A stretch of 64,000 nt of DNA, from positions 310,001 to 374,000 of the forward strand of contig CBDDLT010000016.1 in assembly GCA_965230755.1 (NCBI GenBank), given 5' to 3'. The notes under the pieces are model-generated. The model had not been told where the DNA came from. It saw only the letters and a program-made list of their open reading frames with translations, and did no database searches. This document shows, piece by piece, positions 33,361 through 42,008 of the stretch (the stretch's first letter is position 1; the number at the start of each line of letters is the position of its first letter). The stretch comes from DATFJT01 sp965230755 (GTDB lineage: Bacteria; Bacteroidota; Bacteroidia; Chitinophagales; Saprospiraceae). The position numbers and the translations under genes are program-made.

Positions 33361-36206
33361 TATTCCAGAATAAACTTGGATAGGTTTTGACCTTTCCTCA
33401 AGTCTAACTTCTTTCTAAGTCTATATCGAGCCACTTCAACACCCCTGAGTGAAATGCTCATAAGATTGGCAATTTCTTTGGTGTTGAGGTTGAGTCTTAA
33501 AAAGGCGCACAACTTTTGATCATTGGGGGTCAACTCAATGAACTCATCCCTTAACCTTGATAGAAAGTCACCGTGCACTCTGTCAAAATGGTGTTTGAAT
33601 TGAGCCCAATCTTCCTGTAACCTTAAGGTTGTGTCTATTTCCTTTACGATTTGTTCCAGTGCCTGTTTTGTCTCGTAATTTCTACCCTTTTTCTTGACCT
33701 CATTGAGCTGTTCTTTGATGCCCTCAATGAATTCATTTTTGACAACCAGATTCATAGTAGAAGCGGCAAGTAGATTATTGACATGGCGTAACTCGCTTTG
33801 AATTTTTTCCTCTTTTAACTGCAATACCTCTTGTTCTTTCTTCACCTCAATTTCTTGAAATTTCTGTTGCTTTTCTGCTATCTCGTTTTGTTTCTTTTCC
33901 TCAAGGTGTTTGATTTTCTGCTTATACCTCCGTTTTTGAAATCTCGGAATCATAAATAGAATCAATAATCCTAAACCGGCATACATTGTCTTAAATAAGG
34001 CACTCTTGTGTAGCGGAGGTTTTACTTGTAGAATCATAGCCTGACTGGTCGTAATCTGACCAAGATAATCGATGGATTGAACTGTGAACTCATAATCTCC
34101 CTCTTTTAAGTTAGTATACTCCTTCCTTGTTGCATGGGTCCAATCACCGTATCCTTCGTCAAATCCCTTCATAAAATAACGGAACCTTTGATCATTGACA
34201 TCCGCAAACTGAAATGATTCTACTTCAAACTGCAGTACTTTAGCATGTTGATCAATAACTATTGTTGTGGGCTGATCCGTTTTGGCTTCGAATGGCTCCA
34301 GAGCATACAAAAGGCTATCCTGGGAAACACTGAAAACCTTACTGATCAAAGGAACTTTTTTAATGCGTGCTTTTTCTTCTTTGCCCGGCATGTAATGGAT
34401 AAATCCCTTGTTGGCAGAGAACAAAATCCCTTCATTTACTTTTACTGAGGCGTCCATAAGATCATTGTTCATGTGATAACGCAACATGAGCAATGAGGAA
34501 GGCACGAATATGTAATTGTTCTCACTTCTCTGACGAAAGAAACCCACCTGTTTTTCTGTTACAACATGAACATTTTTAAGTTTATCCTGCCTGAATAAGT
34601 AAATGGGTTGATCGTTGACAAGCTCTAAGAAATTATCGACTGGACCAATCTCATCCTTTCTTCTATCATAAACATACATGCCTTGATCAGTGCCTATATA
34701 AATCTCATCATTGATCTTGCCTACAATGACCTGATCACCTATCAGAGAGCCATATTTTGTTGAAAGATTAACTACTTCAGCCTTGCTATAATCATCATTG
34801 AGACTCAATTGATACAAGCCCTTATAGTATTGTCCGACCCATATTCGACCCAAGTGATCCTCTTCGAAAAACCGACTAGACTCATCAAACCCAAGAATTC
34901 TATTTACGGACTCCAGAATCTGATTTTTTGTTATTCGAAAAAGATAAAGCCCTGAATAAGTTCCACCGATGGCAAACTCTGGATTGGACTGCAGATGTAC
35001 TATTTTCCAAAGTCCATCTGTCTTTGCTATCCTACTTGCCCTTTCTCCCTCTAATAAAAACAAACCCGTATGATGACATGCGTAGAGCTTTCCTGCAATT
35101 TCCTGAATACTATAAGCTGGTCCTTCGGTCCCGTTGAGGAAGATGCAGCTTTGTTCATTTTCCGGCAAAAAATAAATACCATTCGAAGTAGTATAATAAT
35201 AGCCCGACTCTGTTTCAAAGGCATCATAACCACTCCCTTGAATCCCTAAATCTTGATTGATCAGTCGCATTGGAGAATTGACATGAACAAGAGCAATTCC
35301 ATTCTGCATTCCTACCCACAAATTACCGTCAAAATCTTGGTAGGATCTCAAACAAGCATTGGTAGCCAATCCGTCTAGGCTGGTTATATTTTCGATTTGA
35401 TTCTTTTGAAGATCGAATAAAAAGAGTCCTGAAGTCTGAGTGGAAATCGCTAATCTATTATCAGATAATTTCAAAACATGATTGACAAATGTATTCTTTA
35501 GTACATTTGACAATTGACTATACTCCTCTTTGACCCCATAGGTTGAAGTAAACTCAACCCTGCCCGAATTATAAAATATTAGGTAGCCGTCTTTATGTGG
35601 AACTACACCGGAAATTGTACCTGACTGAGATTGCGGATATACGGAACGCAGACCTTTATTCTCTATCACGTAAATTTTGCCGCGATCACTCTGAGTGAAA
35701 AGTGTTCCGTTCGCCGAAAATGATCGACCTAGTCCCTCTATGTGCCTTATGACATCAATGGAGTCGCCATCATAGACATAAATACCTCTAAATGTGCAGA
35801 AGTACACCCGATGATCCAATATAAAAACATCCCAAACCTCATCAAAGTCGTTAGCAAACACTGGGATTTTGTCCACCAAAGAAGTGTATTCCCATTCCCC
35901 GTCAAAGAAACCAAATTCGCCTTGAGCCCCAACATACAATCGATTGTTGTACTTTTCAAAAGCCAGGGATCTTATCTTCTTTCCGGAAATAACGGAATGT
36001 GTTTCCCATTCCACTCCATTGTACGAGAGGATACACAAATTATTAGCGACAAAAAGGGTCATATCCCTATTTTGTGCGAAATCAATGTTCTGGATTCCCG
36101 CCTTATATTCGACCGCTGTAAAATTTTGAACTGGATATTTTCCTTCCCAGGCTAGTAGATCCTGATTGAAAAACAACATAAAAAACATCCATAAAACGTA
36201 TTTCAT
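33357..36206 (-). CDS. Membrane-tethered propeller/Y_Y_Y transcription regulator with LuxR-type HTH
   Basis: I chose start ATG 36206 (949 residues), since it gives the signal MKYVLWMFFMLFFNQDLLAW. A start at 36245 adds 13 polar residues. In order it has two-component-regulator-type propeller blades (about 25-600), a Y_Y_Y beta-sandwich (about 640-735, KGFDEGYGDWTHATRKEYTNLKEGDYEFTVQS), one membrane helix (about 745-760), a long Lys/Glu/Gln coiled coil (about 770-850), and a C-terminal LuxR/GerE HTH (TPNDQKLCAFLRLNLNTKEIANLMSISLRGVEVARYRLRKKLDL). It has no kinase, receiver or His box, so the ligand signal must pass through the coiled coil to DNA at the membrane. It is divergent from the beta-glucan locus, of which it is the probable regulator. 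Confidence 0.88.
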   Translation of the reverse strand: MKYVLWMFFMLFFNQDLLAWEGKYPVQNFTAVEYKAGIQNIDFAQNRDMTLFVANNLCILSYNGVEWETHSVISGKKIRSLAFEKYNNRLYVGAQGEFGFFDGEWEYTSLVDKIPVFANDFDEVWDVFILDHRVYFCTFRGIYVYDGDSIDVIRHIEGLGRSFSANGTLFTQSDRGKIYVIENKGLRSVYPQSQSGTISGVVPHKDGYLIFYNSGRVEFTSTYGVKEEYSQLSNVLKNTFVNHVLKLSDNRLAISTQTSGLFLFDLQKNQIENITSLDGLATNACLRSYQDFDGNLWVGMQNGIALVHVNSPMRLINQDLGIQGSGYDAFETESGYYYTTSNGIYFLPENEQSCIFLNGTEGPAYSIQEIAGKLYACHHTGLFLLEGERASRIAKTDGLWKIVHLQSNPEFAIGGTYSGLYLFRITKNQILESVNRILGFDESSRFFEEDHLGRIWVGQYYKGLYQLSLNDDYSKAEVVNLSTKYGSLIGDQVIVGKINDEIYIGTDQGMYVYDRRKDEIGPVDNFLELVNDQPIYLFRQDKLKNVHVVTEKQVGFFRQRSENNYIFVPSSLLMLRYHMNNDLMDASVKVNEGILFSANKGFIHYMPGKEEKARIKKVPLISKVFSVSQDSLLYALEPFEAKTDQPTTIVIDQHAKVLQFEVESFQFADVNDQRFRYFMKGFDEGYGDWTHATRKEYTNLKEGDYEFTVQSIDYLGQITTSQAMILQVKPPLHKSALFKTMYAGLGLLILFMIPRFQKRRYKQKIKHLEEKKQNEIAEKQQKFQEIEVKKEQEVLQLKEEKIQSELRHVNNLLAASTMNLVVKNEFIEGIKEQLNEVKKKGRNYETKQALEQIVKEIDTTLRLQEDWAQFKHHFDRVHGDFLSRLRDEFIELTPNDQKLCAFLRLNLNTKEIANLMSISLRGVEVARYRLRKKLDLRKGQNLSKFILEY

Positions 36207-36312
36207 GTAGCTTTTAAAATATGCTATGTGCAAGTCCTGGTTCATTTTACATTGTTAACTGCCAGTGAGTTATATATTTTTTGCTCCGTTTTTGTAGTAT
36301 ATATTTTTTTCG

Positions 36313-36345
36313 TTGATGAAATAATTGATGAAATAGATTATTTCA
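36313..36345. promoter_or_regulatory. Tandem repeat and palindrome, possible operator of the glucan locus
   Basis: Two direct 12-base copies TTGATGAAATAA/TTGATGAAATAG (36313-36336) run into the palindrome TGAAATA-GAT-TATTTCA (36329-36345). They lie in the 302-base gap between the regulator (start 36206) and the first glycosidase gene (36509). Two TATATATTTTTT copies 27 bases apart (36271 and 36298) lie nearby. Binding by the divergent LuxR-type regulator is inferred from place only. Confidence 0.45.
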
Positions 36346-36508
36346 CAGTAACTTAATTTAATCATAATTTGCCCATGATCTTTAAGCAAAAAACTTAATT
36401 AATTGTTTAAGAGATCAAATGACAGCCCTGCTTAATGATACCGACTAAAATGTCATTGAACAAAAACGCATCTACTAGTTCTAAAATATAGTAGAAAACA
36501 GCGAAAAA

Positions 36509-39500
36509 ATGAAAAATACTTTTCTCAAACTATCATTTATCCTGCTTTTGAACGGGACTCTGTTCGCTCAGGCGGATAAAGTAATGGTTCAGTATGACGA
36601 TGATGGAATTAGGTTGATGGTTAATGGAAAGGCATTAATGGTCAATGGAATGAATTGGGATTATGTCCCAATTGGCACTACCATTACTGATCCCGGCATA
36701 TGGCGGGAATCAGATGACGTCATTAAGTCTGCTCTTGATTCGGAAATGTCCTTGTTGCGAAATATGGGTGTCAATGCAATCAGAACCTACAACTTAAAAC
36801 CAAAATGGGTGAAGTACATCTATGAAAACTATGGCATTTATACCATGCTCAATGTAACTTTTGGTGCATACGGATTGACCATAAATGGCGAATGGGTACC
36901 AGATACGGACTATTCTGACCCTGCAACGCGTGAGATTCTGATGGATGAAGCCAGAAAGATGGCCATCGAGTATAGAAATACACCTGGATTGCTACTATAT
37001 ATGTTGGGAAATGAGAACAATTATCACTTGTCTTGGTCCGGTGCTGAAACTGAAGACATTCCGATCAATGACACGGATGATGGAATTCTTTTGGCTGCCA
37101 AGGCATTGTATCGAGCTTTTAACGATGCCGCTAAAGTTGTCAAGGAAATTGACCTATCTCATCCTGTAGCCATCTGTAACGGAGATCTTTTGTATTTGGA
37201 TATCGTCAAGGAGGAGTGTACGGATATTGATATCTATGGAACCAATATGTATCGCGGATCTCTTTTCGGAGACGCTTTCCAAAGGGTAAAAGACGAACTT
37301 AATTTGCCGATCCTATTTGCGGAGTTTGGAGCGGACGCATTTAATGCCAGGGATAATCAAGAAGATCAATATACTCAGGCATACTACGATGTGGATAACT
37401 GGATGGATATCTATAGAAATGCGGCAGGGCTTGGACTGGCCGAAAACTCCATTGGAGGATTTACTTTTCAATTCAGTGATGGATGGTGGAAGTACAAGCA
37501 GACTGAGAATTTAGATGTTCACGACAATACGGCTTCCTGGTCGAATGGAGGTTATTCCAGAGATCAGGCATTCGAAGGAGCTAATAATATGAACGAGGAG
37601 TGGTTTGGAATCTGTGCCAAAGGACCAACGGATTCCAGAGGTCTATATCAGTTGTATCCACGTGCTGCATACTATGCCCTGAAAGAAGCCCATGAACTCA
37701 ACCCATATGACGATGGATTAACAGCTCAAAGCGTAGAAGGGTATTTCAATAATATCAATATCAAAGAAGCGGAGCTCAAGGCCAGGGGTGATAAGGCAGC
37801 TTATGAAGCTACACAAAGTGGCAAAGTTCGCTTCAGTAATTTGCGAGCAGAATTTAGCACATATAGTACTGGTGGTCATCTTTTAACCACTCCAAGTAAT
37901 CCCGATCCGGATGATGATCAATATCCAAATAAGACTGGTTTTGATCACATGCAGTCCTATTACGTGGGTGTCGAGGGACGACCAACCCCTAATATGCGAG
38001 CAGAAGTCAACTTCAATATATTGGGTAATGTAGCCGGTAATCCAATCAACGAAATTTTCTATGAAAATGTGGGAAGACCTACTGCTGTAAAAGGTCCTAA
38101 TGGAGAAGTTACCCTAACCGATAATAATCGTGTAAGGGTTTATAATGCAGAATTCGAATGGACAACACAAACTGCTGATGTTAGAGGCTTTTATAGAACG
38201 GGTCATTATCATTGGGCATACGAAGGGGACTTTTTCGGCCTATATCCCGAAGCCAATTACGGTCCTAATCTCGATATCTATAACGGAGAGATCCTGGGAA
38301 TGGAAATTGATGGGAAAAAAGCATTCGATGGCTTTAAACTGGCTTTCGGTGATCAATTATGGTGGGGAGCAAACCCAGCTATCCTTTTAAAATATAGAAA
38401 GAAGTTACTCAATTTTGATGTCACTGGTATATTTCACGAGGACATCGGAATGAGAGGAGCTGCAGTAACCACTGGTGCTGTTCCGCTTCCGAAAACACGA
38501 AGGGCAACAGTTCATCTGGAAAGAGACCTAGGTCGATTTGGCTTTCAAGTAGGAGGTATATGGGGTGGTCAACCACTCAACGGGCGCAGCTTTCAAATTG
38601 TAGAAGGCGATCCTGGAAATTACGTTGTTTATAATGATGAAATCAACTCTGATGATAATTGGGGAGCCAAGGCGAAAATTACATATTCAGCAGGACCATT
38701 TAATTGGTATGCCCTGGGAGCAACAACCGGACTGGTGGCCAATGGAGGAGCCGATGCCACACAGACCTTTACAGGATGGAAATTAAAAGATAATGGTAGC
38801 GGAAATCAGAACAGCTTTTTAACTGGTTTCACTTATCTCATCGGCAATGTTCAAATAGCACCTAATTTCCTTTGGCAAGAACCTCTAGTTGCAGCAATTC
38901 CACTTGATGCGGGTGGCCCTGCCGTTCTTAGAAATATCCAGGAAGATCCGTTTGCAGTAAGAGCAAATCGAAAGACAACGGCTGGAGAGCTTTTGATCAC
39001 TTATGATCCAACCCCTGGATCATGGTTTTACGCCTGGGACAACGACCGTGCGGAAGACGCAAAATTTGCCTTCAATCTGGATTTCATATATCGACATTTG
39101 CCCACTACTCAAGATGCAGCCATCGGTTTTGGTCCTGATCGTATTCCTTTTGCTTTTCCAGGATCAGTTCCTGCTGAAGATCTCTGGGAAGTAAGTTCAA
39201 GGGTCGTATCTAAAGTCAAAACAAACTTTGGATTGGTGAGCAATTTATACGGAGGAAATGCACAAGCCAATGGAAGCGATCCAAGATTAATTGAACGCTT
39301 TGGAGGAGACATTCGAATGATATACAAGAAGTGGAAATTGACCCATGAATTTAAATTCAACGATTGGGGTCCTTTTGATTATCATCGCGATTTTAACTTG
39401 ACATATCCGGTTCAGTTGATGCTAGATATTTCGACATCAATCGGAAAACCAGGATGGTTTGCTTCTCCAAATTCAGAGTTAGGAGTTCGAGGTATATGGA

Positions 39501-39649
39501 GGTCATTGGACCAATACTCGCCCCGATACGAACCTACCGCTGTTCCACCTAATACATTTCCGCCCGTACCAGTATTGAGTCCGGTTGGATTTGACGATGG
39601 ACAGGAATGGGAAATAAGAACCTACATGCATATTAGTATAGGAAATTAA
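36509..39649 (+). CDS. Clan GH-A glycosidase fused to a predicted outer-membrane beta-barrel
   Basis: This 1046-residue protein has a signal peptide (ending GTLFAQ). Residues about 25-395 form a TIM-barrel of clan GH-A, related to GH2/GH5-type enzymes: NGKALMVNGMNWDY, the acid/base LYMLGNENN with Glu169, and the nucleophile PILFAEFGADA with Glu272. From about 440 to the end there are some 600 residues of alternating amphipathic strands such as GKVRFSNLRAEFSTYS, YYVGVEGRPTPNMRAEVNFN, AEFEWTTQTADVRGFYRTGHYHW and FLTGFTYLIGNVQIAPNFLW, which I read as an outer-membrane barrel. No T9SS domain and no lipobox are present. An enzyme with its own pore would bind and cut glucan at the surface and pass the fragments inward. 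The barrel call is from pattern only, and the CAZy family is unassigned. Confidence 0.75.
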   Translation: MKNTFLKLSFILLLNGTLFAQADKVMVQYDDDGIRLMVNGKALMVNGMNWDYVPIGTTITDPGIWRESDDVIKSALDSEMSLLRNMGVNAIRTYNLKPKWVKYIYENYGIYTMLNVTFGAYGLTINGEWVPDTDYSDPATREILMDEARKMAIEYRNTPGLLLYMLGNENNYHLSWSGAETEDIPINDTDDGILLAAKALYRAFNDAAKVVKEIDLSHPVAICNGDLLYLDIVKEECTDIDIYGTNMYRGSLFGDAFQRVKDELNLPILFAEFGADAFNARDNQEDQYTQAYYDVDNWMDIYRNAAGLGLAENSIGGFTFQFSDGWWKYKQTENLDVHDNTASWSNGGYSRDQAFEGANNMNEEWFGICAKGPTDSRGLYQLYPRAAYYALKEAHELNPYDDGLTAQSVEGYFNNINIKEAELKARGDKAAYEATQSGKVRFSNLRAEFSTYSTGGHLLTTPSNPDPDDDQYPNKTGFDHMQSYYVGVEGRPTPNMRAEVNFNILGNVAGNPINEIFYENVGRPTAVKGPNGEVTLTDNNRVRVYNAEFEWTTQTADVRGFYRTGHYHWAYEGDFFGLYPEANYGPNLDIYNGEILGMEIDGKKAFDGFKLAFGDQLWWGANPAILLKYRKKLLNFDVTGIFHEDIGMRGAAVTTGAVPLPKTRRATVHLERDLGRFGFQVGGIWGGQPLNGRSFQIVEGDPGNYVVYNDEINSDDNWGAKAKITYSAGPFNWYALGATTGLVANGGADATQTFTGWKLKDNGSGNQNSFLTGFTYLIGNVQIAPNFLWQEPLVAAIPLDAGGPAVLRNIQEDPFAVRANRKTTAGELLITYDPTPGSWFYAWDNDRAEDAKFAFNLDFIYRHLPTTQDAAIGFGPDRIPFAFPGSVPAEDLWEVSSRVVSKVKTNFGLVSNLYGGNAQANGSDPRLIERFGGDIRMIYKKWKLTHEFKFNDWGPFDYHRDFNLTYPVQLMLDISTSIGKPGWFASPNSELGVRGIWRSLDQYSPRYEPTAVPPNTFPPVPVLSPVGFDDGQEWEIRTYMHISIGN

Positions 39650-39659
39650 GAACGAAAAG

Positions 39660-41117
39660 ATGACAACAATAATTCGCATATATTCAAAAGAAGTGCTCAT
39701 GATTGGATTAGCACTTTTGACCCTTGTCGCTTGTGAGCGTGATCTTTCGGAAGATGCCGAATTCGCCACATTTTCGACCACGGCAGAAATTTTTACCGAT
39801 AACTTTATTGGTATGGGAACCGACTTTTATTTCCCCTTTGCGGAAGCCAAAGCAGATGTCTTTTCTGTAGACGATTCAGAAGGATATGAAAGTGATGCTT
39901 CAATAAGAATTGATGTACCCAATGCTGATGATCCCGCAGGAGGTTTCGCGGGAGGTATATTCAGAATAGACGGTAACGGTCGAGATTTAACGGGTTATGA
40001 TGCCCTTACTTTTTGGGCCAAGGCCTCTCAGGGAGTAGAAATAGGATTGATGGGTTTTGGAGAAGATTTTATCGATGCCAAATACCTCACCACAGTTTCT
40101 AATGTTAGTCTCGGCACCAACTGGGCAAAATACGTGATTCCAATTCCGGATCCGTCTAAATTAATAGAAGAAAGAGGCATGTTCATTTTTTCCGCAGGTG
40201 GTATTGGCCCTGTTCCAGGAGAAGAATTCGGATATAGTTTTTGGATTGACGAATTGAAGTTTGAATCTTTGGGAACAATTGCCCACGGAATGCCAGCCAT
40301 CAACAATGGCCAACACACATCTGCCGTTACCTTCAACGATGTGCCGACCGCCCTAGGTGGTCTTACTCAGACCTTCAATGTTGATGGTTCGAACCAAACT
40401 GTATCGGCCGCTCCCTCTTACTTTGATTTTCAATCTTCGGATATTGAAGTGGCAAGATTCACTGGAGTAGACGGACAAAGTGCTATTATTACCACCACTG
40501 GTGGAGGAGTTGCAGAAATCACAGCAATCCTAGCAGGTGTTAAAGCAGAAGGTTCATTGACCATTGAGTCTTTAGGTAATTTTAGTACCGCTCCAAATCC
40601 GGAAGAAGATCCGACAAATGTGATTTCGGTTTTCAGTGATGCCTATTCCAATGTCCCTGTCGACTCTTATAATGGCTTTTTCGATTTCCAAACCACGCTA
40701 GGTGGAGCTGTGTCAATTGGCTCGGAAAATGTACTAAACTATACTAACTTAAATTTTGTCACGGCAACTTTTGCAAACCCTACTATAGATGTTTCTTCCA
40801 AGACCTTGGTTCATGTTGATATTTTTATTCCAGAAGCGATAGATGGAGGAGACTTCATTCGAATAGAATTGGTGGATTTTGGACCAAATAGTTCTTTTGA
40901 TTTTTCTGATGCTGCAGGATCTGTAACTCTACAAAGTAGTGATCTGGTTGCCAATGCCTGGAATAGTTTCGATCTGGAATTGGACAACTTTACAGGACCA
41001 GCAGTGGGAAATCAGATTACAAGAGGTCTTATTGCCAGGAATAGCTTGGCTCAAATAACTTTTGTATCCGATGCCACTATTTCATCAATCTTAGTTGACA
41101 ATATTTATTTCTATTAA
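39660..41117 (+). CDS. Surface glycan-binding-like lipoprotein
   Basis: This 485-residue protein has a lipobox (LALLTLVAC, Cys about 22). The mature part has a galactose-binding-like domain (about 40-195: IRIDVPNADDPAGGFAGGIFRIDGNGRDLTGYDALTFWAKAS), a Big_2/Ig-like segment (about 215-310), and a second similar beta-sandwich (about 320-485, TNVISVFSDAYSNVPVD and ending ILVDNIYFY). No catalytic motif is seen. It lies 10 bases after the glycosidase-barrel gene and 22 before the GH16 gene. The 'DNIYFY' ending also appears in the PKD lipoprotein downstream, so the two share a carbohydrate-binding module. It likely holds glucan at the cell surface, replacing SusD/SusE-type proteins. Confidence 0.75.
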   Translation: MTTIIRIYSKEVLMIGLALLTLVACERDLSEDAEFATFSTTAEIFTDNFIGMGTDFYFPFAEAKADVFSVDDSEGYESDASIRIDVPNADDPAGGFAGGIFRIDGNGRDLTGYDALTFWAKASQGVEIGLMGFGEDFIDAKYLTTVSNVSLGTNWAKYVIPIPDPSKLIEERGMFIFSAGGIGPVPGEEFGYSFWIDELKFESLGTIAHGMPAINNGQHTSAVTFNDVPTALGGLTQTFNVDGSNQTVSAAPSYFDFQSSDIEVARFTGVDGQSAIITTTGGGVAEITAILAGVKAEGSLTIESLGNFSTAPNPEEDPTNVISVFSDAYSNVPVDSYNGFFDFQTTLGGAVSIGSENVLNYTNLNFVTATFANPTIDVSSKTLVHVDIFIPEAIDGGDFIRIELVDFGPNSSFDFSDAAGSVTLQSSDLVANAWNSFDLELDNFTGPAVGNQITRGLIARNSLAQITFVSDATISSILVDNIYFY

Positions 41118-41139
41118 TTGTCCCAACAAATTCTAAAAA

Positions 41140-41985
41140 ATGACTCGTAGAATAAATTATATCGATATAAAACCCTCCGTCTTTTTGACACTCTCTACTT
41201 TGTTTTTTCTCTTGGTGATGACAGGGTGTGATACCGATGACACACAAACCGTCACCAACTTCAACAATCTTATCATCGCAGATGAATTTGACACGGAAGG
41301 TAGCTTAGATTCTACGCTTTGGACCTACGACATCGGTCGAGGACCAAATGGAGATGGATGGGGAAATCAAGAACTTCAGTATTATACCAATGATCCTGAA
41401 AATGTTCAGGTTGCCAATGGATATCTACTCATTACAGCGAGAGAATTGGAAAGCCCAATTGAAGGAGCTGCTTATAGTTCGGCTCGAATAGTAACTAGGG
41501 ATTTGTTTGAGCGGCGCTATGGTCGTTTTGAAGCGCGTATTCGATTGCCCTATGGAAAGGGAATATGGCCAGCTTTCTGGTTATTGGGCAATGACTGTGA
41601 GACAAATATATGGCCATTATGTGGTGAAATTGATATCATGGAATACCTAGGCGACAATCCGTCAACGGTCTTTGGTAGTGTACATGGCCCGGAATACTTT
41701 GGAGGTAATGCAGAAACCAAGGAATACTCATTGACAGGAGGACGCTTTGATACAGGTTTTCACACTTTTGGAATCGAATGGGGTGAGAACTATATTAACT
41801 ACTACGTTGACGATCATTTATACAATCAAATTACGCCGGATGATGTAGCCGGTGATTGGGTTTTTGACCACCCATTCTATATTATTTTAAATGTAGCCGT
41901 TGGCGGCTCTTTTCCAGGCTCTCCTAACGCAGAAACAGTTTTTCCTCAAACCATGGTCGTAGACTATGTAAGAGTGTATAATTAA
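41140..41985 (+). CDS. GH16 beta-1,3-glucanase (laminarinase-type), lipoprotein
   Basis: This 281-residue protein has a lipobox (FLLVMTGC, Cys30) and then one GH16 beta-jelly-roll. The catalytic motif GEIDIMEYLG gives Glu163 (nucleophile), Asp165 and Glu168 (acid/base). Other landmarks are WTYDIGRGPNGDGWGNQELQYYT, RFEARIRLPYGKGIWPAFWLLG and GSVHGPEYFGG. The E-I-D-I-M-E form with Met marks the laminarinase/lichenase side of the family. By family it is an endo-hydrolase of beta-1,3-glucan, anchored to the membrane by lipid. It is in the middle of the glucan locus. Confidence 0.95.
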   Translation: MTRRINYIDIKPSVFLTLSTLFFLLVMTGCDTDDTQTVTNFNNLIIADEFDTEGSLDSTLWTYDIGRGPNGDGWGNQELQYYTNDPENVQVANGYLLITARELESPIEGAAYSSARIVTRDLFERRYGRFEARIRLPYGKGIWPAFWLLGNDCETNIWPLCGEIDIMEYLGDNPSTVFGSVHGPEYFGGNAETKEYSLTGGRFDTGFHTFGIEWGENYINYYVDDHLYNQITPDDVAGDWVFDHPFYIILNVAVGGSFPGSPNAETVFPQTMVVDYVRVYN

Positions 41986-42008
41986 TAACAAAAATTAATT
42001 CTTGAGTG

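Noticed and set aside
36361..36371. TAATTTG as the glucan-locus promoter
   Set aside because: It lacks one base of the TAnnTTTG spacing and has no -33 partner, so no promoter is called there.
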